From a virus, in IMG/VR virus record IMGVR_UViG_3300044732_002429, positions 1-32,020 of that record: a stretch of 32,020 bases of DNA; one strand, written 5' to 3'. Each line of letters begins with the position of its first letter. Within the stretch, counting starts at the first letter, position 1. A program made the translations under genes and the position numbers. Below, piece after piece: positions 1-7,006 of this stretch. The notes below the pieces were generated by a model. The model had not been told where the DNA came from. It worked only from the letters and a program-made list of their open reading frames with translations, and ran no database searches.

Positions 1-87
1 CGTTCGAGGAAGACCGAGCGCATTATTTATTGCACGCACTTTTGCTCGCGCGACATCTAAAGACGTTCCAAGATTGCACATCAACAT
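1..87 (-). CDS. Start of an unknown protein, cut by the left window edge
   Basis: An open frame starts with ATG at 87, sharing one base with the TAA stop of the upstream lectin-like gene (TAATG), and stays open for 29 codons to the window edge. A second ATG lies two codons in, at 81. A GGGAGAG ribosome binding site sits about 7 bases before the first ATG. The residues seen (MLMCNLGTSLDVARAKVRAI and on) show no known domain. Its position next to a virion protein suggests another structural gene, but this is inference. No stop codon is visible, so the length is unknown. Confidence 0.55.
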   Translation of the reverse strand, partial: MLMCNLGTSLDVARAKVRAINNALGLPRT

Positions 88-962
88 TAAAGAACTCTCC
101 CAATTTTTTCGGCAACATAGGTGCGCATAATATCACGATCAGCCACGCTTAGATCGCTAGAGAAACAAGCTGCAAAAGCAACATCAAAATCGCTTGCGCT
201 CGTTCCTTCTCTGCACCATTGAAGCAGATCAAGAAACGCACGATCCTTCGAATGTGCAGTGCCAACTGTTTCGACAGCATCTACAAAGAGAGATCGGCTT
301 GTAGTAGTATTTTGCCGCCATATTGCAACAATCCATCCCGGTCCATAGTTTGCCGAGACCATGTACGGACTGGCGTCCGCAGGGGATGATGTGAATAAAG
401 TTGGCCCGCCAGTGGAATTTTTTCCGAAAAGAATCTGAGACCCTCCGCCGCTCGGCGAGGGCGGCGTAGAATAGTTGCTTACGAGCGGGTGCTGCGCTGA
501 TACTGGCGAACGCCACGCAAAAATAAACGTAAACGATGGTTCGTCAACACGTGAAGAAAATGGCGCAACAATTCCCGTGTCGTGTGTTGATGAACCAGAA
601 AATTTTGCAAAACTAAACGAGCCCGAAGTATTAACGATTAAAGGTCTGCAATCTCTCGTGGAAGAAATAAATGGTCGATTATTCCTGCTAACATCGTACG
701 CATAAGCAATTCGATCCGAATATGTTGCCAACGTACGAGTATCCGTAAAGTCATAAGCCCAAACCGCACCTGTTACTGGCAACGGAGACAACGTTTCGGG
801 AACATATGTCCCGCTGTAGTAATTTGAGATCTTGTAATTCACTTCATCGTCAAAGAATCTGTAATACTTGACCTTCAGCTTTCCTTGAGATAGCTGCTCT
901 CTCCCATGTTGAGTGAGGCAGATTTCCATTACGTTTTCTTTGTTATCGATGAATCCGGACAT
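87..962 (-). CDS. Virion-associated protein with C-terminal concanavalin A/LamG-like fold
   Basis: The 291-residue protein has two parts. Residues 1-45 (LTQHGREQLSQGKLKVKYY, then FFDDEVNY) match a short N-terminal module I associate with baseplate or tail proteins of large phages. From about residue 75 there is a beta-rich, Ser/Gly/Thr-rich domain with the usual layout of phage LamG/concanavalin-like folds: a FTFIFAWRSP strand, a Gly/Ser loop, an IVAIWRQN strand, and a closing helix of the form LSVADRDIMRTYVAEKIG. Such domains commonly bind glycans on the host surface or decorate the virion. The function is inferred from fold resemblance only. No signal peptide or membrane segment is present. 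It lies 3 bases after the preceding gene; the site before its ATG (ACTAACTAAAGC) is a weak SD, so it may depend on translation from upstream. Confidence 0.7.
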   Translation of the reverse strand: MSGFIDNKENVMEICLTQHGREQLSQGKLKVKYYRFFDDEVNYKISNYYSGTYVPETLSPLPVTGAVWAYDFTDTRTLATYSDRIAYAYDVSRNNRPFISSTRDCRPLIVNTSGSFSFAKFSGSSTHDTGIVAPFSSRVDEPSFTFIFAWRSPVSAQHPLVSNYSTPPSPSGGGSQILFGKNSTGGPTLFTSSPADASPYMVSANYGPGWIVAIWRQNTTTSRSLFVDAVETVGTAHSKDRAFLDLLQWCREGTSASDFDVAFAACFSSDLSVADRDIMRTYVAEKIGRVL

Positions 963-965
963 GCT

Positions 966-1265
966 TTAGTTAGTGATTTTGTACCTTTCTAGATCCATAA
1001 TCCCTAAAGACTCGAAGCTATCGCACAATCTATCGAACTTTTGTCTTGCTTCTGGGTTCTCCAGATCAGCATTTTCTTGGTCCAAAAAGTCTTGAATAGC
1101 CGGAACGGATGAAATCTTTCTCAATTCTTTCATGTTATCTTCTAAGTCCCGGAAAAGAACATTGAAGCAAACTTGATCAATCACAGAAATGTCTTCTCTT
1201 TTGTCTAAAATTTCTTTGATTTGATCGTTAATCTTCTTCAGATAAGGAAATTTGCTTCTTTTCAT
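966..1265 (-). CDS. Unknown 99-residue helical protein
   Basis: I do not recognise this protein. It is rich in Lys, Glu, Asp and Leu, is predicted mainly alpha-helical (charged heptad-like stretches around residues 10-50), and has no Cys pairs, signal peptide or membrane segment. The ATG at 1265 is overlapped by the TGA of a three-codon reading frame (Met-Lys-Leu, 1273-1262). The strong AAGGAG site is well spaced for that minicistron (5 bases) but 13 bases from this gene's ATG. Translation may therefore be coupled to the tiny frame, or the gene may simply have a distant SD. It lies between the methylase gene and the lectin-like virion gene. Confidence 0.7.
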   Translation of the reverse strand: MKRSKFPYLKKINDQIKEILDKREDISVIDQVCFNVLFRDLEDNMKELRKISSVPAIQDFLDQENADLENPEARQKFDRLCDSFESLGIMDLERYKITN

Positions 1266-1299
1266 AATTTCATTTAGACTCCTTTGTTCAGACTTTTGA

Positions 1300-2355
1300 C
1301 TACCTCGAATCTACAATGAATAAGTATTCCTTATTCCGAAGATGAGACACCTCTCCGACTACATCGCCTTGCGGATTGTGAATTCCAATTTGGGCGCCAA
1401 CATATCGTTTGTAGTCAAATTCCTTCGTAGTGACCTTTCCCTTGACTTCCAAAATTCGAATGAATGTTTCAAATGGAAGAAACCCCTCGTTCGAAAACGA
1501 TACCACAATACGCTTCGCTTTGATGGCGTCCACAAGGCTCTGGAAGGCCGCTTCAAACCCCGGCTTAGAGTTGAACTGACTCTTTCTTTCCTTGATGTCT
1601 GTGCGCTTCTGCGCAACGCCGTAGGTGTCTGGCTTGTCCCACCGAACCAGCGTTTCCCAAATATGATAGTTTCCAACGTACTTGTGTTGGTTGTATGGCG
1701 GATCGAGATAAACAAGATCCACATCTTGAGAACTACTCAGCATTTCTAGAGCATCAAGCTCGAACGCCTTGCAGGCGCCAAACTTTGAGGCTGGATGAAG
1801 TTTTGGCATTCTCATAATCAAAGGATTGTATGAACGCTCGGACCAAGACTTCAGATACGCCATCTGAACGCCTGTGGTTGAATCGACTCTGTCTGCTGCC
1901 TCCATCAAAGAAACAAGAAGAACAGACTTGAGATTTGGGTCTAGAGATTTCTTTTCGATCGCCTCCCGAATGACATCGACTTTTGCTCCATTCTTCGGTT
2001 GGAAGAACTGGCTCTTGACGCAGAATGTATCCTCGAAGTATCCAGAAGGATGCAGATCAGGACGCAAAAGCGAAAGCTCTTCTTTCATGCTTGCGAGTAC
2101 GTTCAACTCCCGAATGAGCAACAAAGCTTCTTTCTCTACATCTTCAAGATTTGTTTCGACATAACATCGAGCAATAGTTGAAGCGTATGCATTGTGATCG
2201 TTGGCGAAAACTTGATAGCCAGCACCTTTTAGTGCATGACCAACACGGGACGTTCCAGAGAAAAGATCGAGTACAGATTCGACTTCCTTCATTTCTTGAA
2301 CGGTGGACAAAATTGCCGGAAGAAGAAGACGTTTACTGCCAATATATTTGATCAC
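1300..2355 (-). CDS. D12-class N6-adenine DNA methyltransferase
   Basis: This 351-residue enzyme should transfer a methyl group from S-adenosylmethionine to adenine in DNA. The N-terminal IKYIGSKR (residues 2-9) is the FxGxK-type motif X, DLFSGTSRVG (30-39) is the SAM-binding motif I, and DPPY (218-221) is the catalytic motif IV. This order, X-I-IV, is that of the Dam/DpnII D12 (alpha) class. The target-recognition region between about 70 and 200 is not readable by eye, so the recognition site is unknown. It starts with GTG at 2355 behind an AAAGGA site five bases away, ten bases after the preceding gene stops. No restriction enzyme gene is adjacent, so it is an orphan methylase. Phage versions usually protect against host restriction or mark phage DNA. 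Confidence 0.9.
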   Translation of the reverse strand: MIKYIGSKRLLLPAILSTVQEMKEVESVLDLFSGTSRVGHALKGAGYQVFANDHNAYASTIARCYVETNLEDVEKEALLLIRELNVLASMKEELSLLRPDLHPSGYFEDTFCVKSQFFQPKNGAKVDVIREAIEKKSLDPNLKSVLLVSLMEAADRVDSTTGVQMAYLKSWSERSYNPLIMRMPKLHPASKFGACKAFELDALEMLSSSQDVDLVYLDPPYNQHKYVGNYHIWETLVRWDKPDTYGVAQKRTDIKERKSQFNSKPGFEAAFQSLVDAIKAKRIVVSFSNEGFLPFETFIRILEVKGKVTTKEFDYKRYVGAQIGIHNPQGDVVGEVSHLRNKEYLFIVDSR

Positions 2356-2364
2356 TTGAGTCCT

Positions 2365-2694
2365 TTAATCATTTAGTTTCGGTTTTCTCTTGGCTGCGCG
2401 ACGACAGAGACGAGAAAGTCGCTTCTGGCGCTTCCTTTCTTTATCAGAGCTATCATCCAAGGCGTATTTGGCGTGCCACAATCTTTGCCGAAGAGAGAAA
2501 GCGCTCTCATCATGATCCTGATCAACATCTACAACATAGGACAAACCTTGTTCGATCTTGCTTTGCAGAACAGCTTTTTCTTCCGAAAGCGTGCGTATAC
2601 GTGAAGCTAGTGCGTCTCGTTGCCGCTTGATTCTTTCTAGCCTTCTTCGCATGCGCGAGATAGGCAAGGTATCTGGTCGAGTGTCTGGTCTCAT
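2365..2694 (-). CDS. Unknown basic coiled-coil protein
   Basis: I do not recognise this protein of about 109 residues. It is very basic at both ends (an Arg-rich start and a C-terminal RRAAKRKPK stretch) with a heptad-like helix in the middle (LERIKRQRDALASRIRTLSE), which suggests a coiled coil that may bind nucleic acid. I chose ATG 2694 because it overlaps the stop of the preceding gene as ATGA. The longer frame from TTG 2715 would overlap that gene by 25 bases without a better ribosome binding site. Ten bases downstream begins the methylase gene. Function unknown. Confidence 0.65.
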   Translation of the reverse strand: MRPDTRPDTLPISRMRRRLERIKRQRDALASRIRTLSEEKAVLQSKIEQGLSYVVDVDQDHDESAFSLRQRLWHAKYALDDSSDKERKRQKRLSRLCRRAAKRKPKLND

Positions 2695-2897
2695 GCCCAA
2701 AGCTTCTTTTCGCAATCAAATTCTTCGACTGATACCATCATTCCGTGAAATGAATGGCCCTGCACCTTGAGCGAAAACTGCATCTTGAGTTGTCCATCGA
2801 CGAAATAAAGGTATTCCAATTCGCTCATTCGAACAGATGAGATTTGTCCTGTGTATCTTGACATCATTCGAGAGTCAAGTTCTTCTTCGATGTTCAC
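2691..2897 (-). CDS. Unknown 68-residue protein
   Basis: The small protein is unrecognised. Its middle reads as alternating strand residues (SELEYLYFVDGQLKMQFSLK), suggesting a small beta-sheet fold; no membrane segment or metal site is seen. I chose GTG 2897 as the start: it overlaps the TGA of the upstream gene (GTGA) and has GGAG seven bases before it. The open frame runs back to TTG 2912, but that start lacks an SD. The stop overlaps the ATG of the next gene, so three genes here appear translationally linked. Confidence 0.65.
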   Translation of the reverse strand: MNIEEELDSRMMSRYTGQISSVRMSELEYLYFVDGQLKMQFSLKVQGHSFHGMMVSVEEFDCEKKLWA

Positions 2898-3349
2898 GTC
2901 TGCTCTCCGCAAATACAGCTATTATCGGCCTCTCCTGGTCCTGGATAGGCCGAAACACTCCCATTACATCTTCGGAAACAACCCTCCATGCTGTTTTGGA
3001 TTGTTTGGGCGTTCGAGCAGGAATGAAAAATATATCCTACCAGAATCATGAAGCAAATGATTCCAATCAATTCTTGAAAATCTGACAGTCCGGAAAAGAA
3101 ATCTTTCACAAAAGTGCTCCTTGGTTTTGGTTCAGGTTTTGTTTCAGGCGGACAATTGATTCGAAATGGGTCATTCGCAATACTTCTTTCCGTATTTTCT
3201 TTCGTATTCTCTAGCTTTTTCAAGCTGTTTTTCCATCTGTTCTTTTTGGTGAATTTTGCTAAGGCTTCGATGAATCTTCGTTGCCAAGACAACCAATTGG
3301 TATCGTCGTGCATCTCTTTTGGGGTCTCCTGTTGGTGCGCAAGTGCCAA
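2894..3349 (-). CDS. Unknown single-pass membrane protein; start uncertain
   Basis: The frame encodes up to 151 residues. The secure part is the C-terminal half: a hydrophobic span (LIGIICFMILVGYIF, about residues 94-108), followed by a Cys-rich tail with four Cys (CFRRC and CIC), consistent with a small membrane-anchored protein. Two starts are possible. TTG 3349 has GGAGGAAGG just upstream and gives 151 residues with a basic helical N-terminus and a Pro/Glu/Lys linker. GTG 3109 has AGGAG seven bases upstream and gives about 71 residues, and it would leave 3171-3380 free for a different gene. It could be a lysis-related small membrane protein or spanin-like, but nothing proves that. I cannot decide the start by eye. 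Confidence 0.55.
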   Translation of the reverse strand: MALAHQQETPKEMHDDTNWLSWQRRFIEALAKFTKKNRWKNSLKKLENTKENTERSIANDPFRINCPPETKPEPKPRSTFVKDFFSGLSDFQELIGIICFMILVGYIFHSCSNAQTIQNSMEGCFRRCNGSVSAYPGPGEADNSCICGEQT

Positions 3350-3380
3350 ACCTTCCTCCAGATGGCAACGGCAAATTCAT
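3171..3380 (-). CDS. Candidate small basic helical protein overlapping the membrane-protein frame
   Basis: This 69-codon frame starts with ATG 3380, overlapping the stop of the upstream gene as ATGA, with AAGAGG about five bases before it. That is the same arrangement as its neighbours. The product would end in a strongly charged helix (KEQMEKQLEKAREYERKYGKK). It shares 3171-3349 with the N-terminal part of the membrane-protein frame, and a gene rarely uses two frames for 180 bases. If this one is real, the membrane protein most likely starts at GTG 3109. I hold the two models about equally likely. Confidence 0.45.
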   Translation of the reverse strand: MNLPLPSGGRFGTCAPTGDPKRDARRYQLVVLATKIHRSLSKIHQKEQMEKQLEKAREYERKYGKKYCE

Positions 3381-3568
3381 TGGTGCCTCTTATAGAAGCT
3401 AACTTCCAGACCAAACACTCGAAAGTAGTAATAGCTGCTCGAAATGTTTTCATTGCAATATCTGTCAGTGCTCAGATAGGAGCCGCCCGAACCTTGATGA
3501 TACCAATTCCAAGGCCAGACAAAAGTTGTAACAATTCTCTTCTCTTCAAGAAATTTTCTGATATTCAT
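3377..3568 (-). CDS. Unknown 63-residue aromatic-rich protein
   Basis: The 63-residue protein has a short charged helix at its start (MNIRKFLEEKR) and then an unusual aromatic-rich stretch (FVWPWNWYHQGSGGSYLS, later SSYYYFRVFGLEVSFYKR), which suggests a compact beta structure. I do not recognise a family. ATG 3568 overlaps the TGA of the preceding gene (TGATG). The open frame extends upstream to 3793, but that part lies wholly inside the previous gene in another frame, so this start is preferred. The stop overlaps ATG 3380 of the candidate gene that follows. Confidence 0.6.
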   Translation of the reverse strand: MNIRKFLEEKRIVTTFVWPWNWYHQGSGGSYLSTDRYCNENISSSYYYFRVFGLEVSFYKRHQ

Positions 3569-3996
3569 CACATAATCCTTGTAACTAATTTCTTTTGCCG
3601 CTCGACTTCTTCGTTTCGTTTTTCTTCGCCTTCGATGGCAAGAATCATTTTCTGAGCACGCAGTCCCACTTCTACGAGAATCTCTAGCGACTCCGTGAAT
3701 CTTTGCTTGGTCTCTTTTGTTAAGTTCCTCAACGCAAGAGCGGGAGTGTTTCCAATGCCACACCCCGGAAACTGAACAAATTCTGCGCGCCAAACGTTCG
3801 ATAGTGAAAACCAGTAAAGTCGAATATTTTTGTGAGCATACGAATTTGTATGGATGCCTCCAAATCGCTTTCGCGTATCTTCTTTGTTAACATCCGTAAA
3901 CCTGAACAGCTTCCCACCAACAACAAATTTCGTTATTGGCTTGTTCAAGAAAGCTTTTTTGTTCCAAACCTTTGCTTCGGTTTTATCTTTGCTCAC
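3568..3996 (-). CDS. Unknown 142-residue protein
   Basis: I do not recognise a family. After the chosen start the sequence has a small beta-rich region (KFVVGGKLFRFTDVN, then LYWFSLSNVWRAEFVQFPG) followed by a long charged helix (about the last 45 residues, ending EEKRNEEVERQKKLVTRIM). GTG 3996 is preferred as start because GAGGA lies seven bases before it. The frame stays open to a TTG at 4068, but that start has no SD and would overlap the previous gene by 53 bases. It is one of the run of small unknown genes between 2365 and 6760. Confidence 0.6.
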   Translation of the reverse strand: MSKDKTEAKVWNKKAFLNKPITKFVVGGKLFRFTDVNKEDTRKRFGGIHTNSYAHKNIRLYWFSLSNVWRAEFVQFPGCGIGNTPALALRNLTKETKQRFTESLEILVEVGLRAQKMILAIEGEEKRNEEVERQKKLVTRIM

Positions 3997-4015
3997 GATT
4001 GTTTCCTCTTCGTCT

Positions 4016-4222
4016 TCATCTTCGATTCCTGCAATGCGGGCATCCGTTCCAGTCACAAAGCGTTTCAATACCAGAAAGAGTCTTCAGCACTCCGTCCCAC
4101 TTTTCAAAAAGTTCGTCCGTTCTTTTGCGCATCTCTTCTTTTGACCGCGCTTCACTTTCGCGAGTACGAATCATTTGATCGTACCATTCCGATTCTGCGC
4201 GAGACAATGGATCATTCATCAT
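4016..4222 (-). CDS. Unknown small protein with C-terminal Cys motif
   Basis: About 68 residues from ATG 4222; a second ATG follows immediately at 4219. The first 45 residues are highly charged and helical (SRAESEWYDQMIRTRESEA and on). The end carries three Cys and a His (CDWNGCPHC), a pattern that could bind one zinc ion. The start overlaps the stop of the upstream 257-residue gene by 11 bases. The frame is open back to 4270 but that part lies inside the upstream gene. Function unknown. Confidence 0.6.
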   Translation of the reverse strand: MMNDPLSRAESEWYDQMIRTRESEARSKEEMRKRTDELFEKWDGVLKTLSGIETLCDWNGCPHCRNRR

Positions 4223-4985
4223 CTTCGTAATCACTTTCGGGCTCCTCGTCAATATCGACAGGTTCCTCAAGCTTCAGGATAGCTTCGTTTCTGGACCTGG
4301 AAATTCGTTTCACCAAGGCGTCCAAAGAGCTTCCTTCTTCTTCTTTCTTTTGCGTCTGCTGCACAAGCTTGCCAGCCCTTAGCATAATGTCGTGCAACTC
4401 CACCTGCAAGTGGCCTGAGTACGATTTGGTGTCATACTTCTCCGTGTTGCGATTTAGAATAAGTTCTGCATCTTCCGCATTCAAAATTCTGACGTAATCG
4501 ACCTTCTTCAGTCGATCCATCGATTTCTTTCTTTCAGAAATTTTTAGAGCTTTGCAACTTACGATATGATTGATTATGACCGGATTCTCTTTTACGAATT
4601 CCGTAATGAGAATTTCAAACAGCCAAAATTTCTTGATGTTTTCTTCAATGCAAAATCTAGACAGAGAATCGAAATCTCTATCGTACATCTGAAAGATAAC
4701 TTCTTTCATATCTGGCACGATCTTTTCTTTCTTAAATCGTGCGACTGCCGCTTTCTTGAATCTATCCCTAAACTCCGGAACTCTCTTTCGAACAAGTTCG
4801 ATAATATCAGATTTCAAAAAGACGATCCCGCTAACAACAAGATAATCGAAGAAGGGCTGAAATCCTACTTCGTGCTTCTCCAGCATTTCTCGAAAGTCTT
4901 TCTCAAGAGAAAGCGGATACTCGGCCTTTTGGCGCCGAGTTTTTGTAGCTTGCTTTCTTGTTGTTGGCGTGGATGGCGACTTCAT
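4212..4985 (-). CDS. Unknown 257-residue protein with basic N-terminus and acidic tail
   Basis: The protein is unrecognised. Residues 1-22 are basic and Thr-rich (TPTTRKQATKTRRQKAEY), about 25-160 are predicted helical with a repeated pattern of hydrophobic and Lys/Glu residues (KSDIIELVRKRVPEFRDRF, VRILNAEDAELILNRN), and the last 20 residues are almost all Asp and Glu (EEPESDYEDDE). A basic head with an acidic tail is seen in DNA-mimicking or DNA-binding phage proteins, but no catalytic motif is visible. ATG 4985 is preceded by GAGGGAAG. It is the largest gene of this small-gene block. Confidence 0.7.
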   Translation of the reverse strand: MKSPSTPTTRKQATKTRRQKAEYPLSLEKDFREMLEKHEVGFQPFFDYLVVSGIVFLKSDIIELVRKRVPEFRDRFKKAAVARFKKEKIVPDMKEVIFQMYDRDFDSLSRFCIEENIKKFWLFEILITEFVKENPVIINHIVSCKALKISERKKSMDRLKKVDYVRILNAEDAELILNRNTEKYDTKSYSGHLQVELHDIMLRAGKLVQQTQKKEEEGSSLDALVKRISRSRNEAILKLEEPVDIDEEPESDYEDDE

Positions 4986-4996
4986 CTTCCCTCAAA

Positions 4997-5296
4997 TCAT
5001 AGAAGCTTGGAAAGAATCGACTCATGCTCCTTGAAGCTGCGTCGAAATTCTACATCGCGAGACGTTCGCTGAAGCCTGCGAAGATTTTCAAGAACGAATT
5101 TCAAGGATTCCTTTTGTTCCTGCGAGAGCGAGTTTTCCGGAATTCTTCGCATCTCCGCAATATCCTTCTCTACCTCTGCTCGGACCTTTGCGCCCTCGGC
5201 AAGAAGCTCCTTCATTCGATCTTCGCCCATCTTCGGACGAACTTCTTCGGAATCCTTCTCTTCAACAATCTCAATGTCCTTTTTCTTCATTGCCAT
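4997..5296 (-). CDS. Unknown coiled-coil-like 99-residue protein
   Basis: The protein is almost entirely charged helix (MKELLAEGAKVRAEVEKD, then QEQKESLKFVLENLRRLQR), without Cys, signal peptide or membrane segment. It probably forms a coiled coil and oligomerises. ATG 5296 has AAGGAG nine bases upstream; a second in-frame ATG two codons later is also possible. It starts 14 bases after the preceding gene. No family recognised. Confidence 0.65.
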   Translation of the reverse strand: MAMKKKDIEIVEEKDSEEVRPKMGEDRMKELLAEGAKVRAEVEKDIAEMRRIPENSLSQEQKESLKFVLENLRRLQRTSRDVEFRRSFKEHESILSKLL

Positions 5297-5310
5297 TGAT
5301 CAAATCTCCT

Positions 5311-5619
5311 TCAGGTAGAAAATGGAGACGCGTCCTTCTTCTCCATGTACTCTTGATAATTTCGACGAGCCTCTTCGATCTCCGACTCAAGAGCAGACGC
5401 AACCTCAAGATCGATGCCGAACTTGGCTGCTTGTTGCGCCAAGAGAGCGCCAACCTTGTCGATGCCTTCCTTTTGCTCTTCCGTGTCAACTACGCAAACG
5501 TAGCTCAGCGAAACACTCTCCGTCAAGCGACCCTTGCATCCAGAGACGGATCCAAGCACGTTGCGGATTTCCTGAGCCATCTCTCCCAAATTTTCGAACT
5601 TCTTATCTTCGTTTGTCAT
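5311..5619 (-). CDS. Unknown 102-residue protein
   Basis: I do not recognise this protein. It has a helical N-terminus (NLGEMAQEIRNVLGS), a central strand-like segment (SVSLSYVCVVDTEE) and a C-terminal helix rich in Glu and Ala (ASALESEIEEARRNYQEYM). ATG 5619 is preferred because AAAGG lies six bases upstream. ATG 5625 overlaps the previous stop as ATGA, but the SD would then touch the start codon. The frame's further upstream extension to 5700 lies inside the zinc-ribbon gene. Confidence 0.65.
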   Translation of the reverse strand: MTNEDKKFENLGEMAQEIRNVLGSVSGCKGRLTESVSLSYVCVVDTEEQKEGIDKVGALLAQQAAKFGIDLEVASALESEIEEARRNYQEYMEKKDASPFST

Positions 5620-5621
5620 AT

Positions 5622-5786
5622 TCATCCTTTCAAAACTTTTTGCTTCGACTTTGCTACAGATTCCTTGACTTCGCTCTTGGAATATCCACATAGCGGACAA
5701 GAAACATTTCCAACGTCATTGCCGTTTGGAGTGGGAAGCTCCCATTCCGAATTGCATTGACCACACTTAATTTTCCTGAGATTCAT
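5622..5786 (-). CDS. 54-residue zinc-ribbon protein
   Basis: This small gene encodes 54 residues with two CxxC knuckles: KCGQC at residues 7-11 and CPLCGYS from residue 31, followed by a Lys/Ser/Val tail. The spacing of about 20 residues between the knuckles is that of a zinc ribbon of the rubredoxin or transcription-factor type, which would hold one zinc ion. The start ATG 5786 is well supported by GAGG seven bases before it, and the stop lies next to the start of the following gene. Proteins of this type in phages may bind nucleic acid or other proteins; the actual role is unknown. The next gene's ribosome binding site lies inside its last codons. Confidence 0.75.
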   Translation of the reverse strand: MNLRKIKCGQCNSEWELPTPNGNDVGNVSCPLCGYSKSEVKESVAKSKQKVLKG

Positions 5787-5804
5787 AGACTTTCCTCTCT
5801 TTAT

Positions 5805-6026
5805 TTAGAGCTCCTCTTCTTGTTTTGGTTCGAGAATGTCAATTTCTCCACCAGAATCCATGTCAAAAAGATCAACCATCGCACGGATTGAATTTGCGCT
5901 GTCCTCGAAAAACGAATCAAGATCAAAGTGTCTGTCTGTTTCAATTAGATCGTCGGTAAATTTCACTCCTTCGAGTTTCGACATGGTGATAGTGACAGAG
6001 CCGTCTGGCTTCTTTTCAATTTTCAT
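5805..6026 (-). CDS. Unknown small acidic protein
   Basis: The 73-residue product is strongly acidic (DLFDMDSGGEIDILEPKQEEEL at the end) with a basic strand-like start (KIEKKPDGSVTITM). Such proteins can act as inhibitors that mimic DNA charge, but nothing specific is visible here. ATG 6026 overlaps the stop of the upstream gene as ATGA, with AAGGA about six bases before. No family recognised. Confidence 0.65.
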   Translation of the reverse strand: MKIEKKPDGSVTITMSKLEGVKFTDDLIETDRHFDLDSFFEDSANSIRAMVDLFDMDSGGEIDILEPKQEEEL

Positions 6027-6748
6027 GCTTTTCCTTCCAATTCGCTCAAAGCGAGCTTCATATCTGCAACACTTTCGAATTTTCCCAAGGCGTCTTCGGA
6101 CTTCTTGATTCTGTTTTTCAAGTCTTCAATTTGACTAGAAAGTTTTGCTTTCGAGTCCTTCCTTTCTTGATAATTGACCCAATTGTCAATAAACAACACA
6201 AGACGAATTTCATCTTCGGAGACTTCTTCCTTGACCTCCACAAATACTTTGCGTCTCAATTTATCGTAAGTTACAGATTCTCCATCAAGAAAGTCGACAA
6301 TAGACAAATTGTCGTCTAGGTCGCAGTATTTTTCCAGATATGTTTCGATTGGCACCGAGTAAATTCTATTAAGCCCAAGTTCTTCAGTGCAATAAACAGC
6401 AGGATCACGCTCAATTCTCAATTCTGAAAAGTTGATATCAGAGACGACTGGAATGAAAAAATTCTTCTCTTTCCAAGTTTTCAAAATCCTTACACAATTT
6501 TCGTAATCCTTCTTTGTCAAGTTTGGCTTGAATTTTTTTGGAATAATCGTCGGAAGAGTCGGCTTGCCTCCCTCCCAAAGTACAACTCTAAACTTGCCAT
6601 CGCCGAGATAATTGTGCTCTCGAATAGCATAACAAACATCCTTCATTCCATCCTCGGAGATGCTGTAATAGATGTCTGTTGTACGAGCACCAAGAGGCTT
6701 CCAGTGCCTTCTGCTGTTTTCTTTCTTTTCAAAAAGCTCAATTTTCAT
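6023..6748 (-). CDS. Unknown 241-residue protein
   Basis: I do not recognise a family. The N-terminal 180 residues look like a mixed alpha/beta fold (TTDIYYSISEDGMKDVCYAI, FRVVLWEGGKPTLP, SVPIETYLEKYC). The last 65 residues form a predicted coiled coil (LSSQIEDLKNRIKKSEDAL and on). ATG 6748 is chosen because GGGAG lies five bases before it and because it lies just after the stop of the upstream gene (6751). The frame is open 12 bases further upstream, to 6760. The protein could be a scaffold, but this is not shown. Confidence 0.7.
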   Translation of the reverse strand: MKIELFEKKENSRRHWKPLGARTTDIYYSISEDGMKDVCYAIREHNYLGDGKFRVVLWEGGKPTLPTIIPKKFKPNLTKKDYENCVRILKTWKEKNFFIPVVSDINFSELRIERDPAVYCTEELGLNRIYSVPIETYLEKYCDLDDNLSIVDFLDGESVTYDKLRRKVFVEVKEEVSEDEIRLVLFIDNWVNYQERKDSKAKLSSQIEDLKNRIKKSEDALGKFESVADMKLALSELEGKA

Positions 6749-6750
6749 AT

Positions 6751-6981
6751 TCACTCCCAATGAAATGCACGATGTTCGTTCAACTGACTCTTATGATCTA
6801 GAGAGTGCGAATAAACCTCCATCACTCGTTGCCCTTCGGCACACTTGCGAGGGTTCTGTCCTGGCATGACATGGACGGGGTAGTCTTCGTAATCAAACGT
6901 ATCACAACAGATAATTGTGTGGGTGGCACCCTTCTCCTTGCCTTCAGTAAGCCATTGTGCGATTTCGGTTCTGGTAGTCAT
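6751..6981 (-). CDS. Conserved small phage/bacterial protein of unknown function
   Basis: From ATG 6981 the product is 76 residues. The run IAQWLTEGKEKGATHTIICC, then DTFDYEDYPVHVMPG and QRVMEVYSHSL, matches from memory a short protein found in many phages and bacterial genomes, which pairs a small helix with a sheet and has no known function. AAAGGG lies about eight bases before ATG 6981. The frame stays open back to 7191, but that stretch lies inside the IMP dehydrogenase-like gene and is a shadow. It starts 26 bases after that gene's stop. Confidence 0.7.
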   Translation of the reverse strand: MTTRTEIAQWLTEGKEKGATHTIICCDTFDYEDYPVHVMPGQNPRKCAEGQRVMEVYSHSLDHKSQLNEHRAFHWE

Positions 6982-7006
6982 ACTTTCATCCCTTTCTGGA
7001 ACATTT

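Noticed and set aside
3569-3793. Upstream extension of the 63-residue gene at 3377-3568
   Set aside because: The added part is inside the previous gene and is a random-like Arg/Ser-rich stretch. ATG 3568 with TGATG overlap is better.
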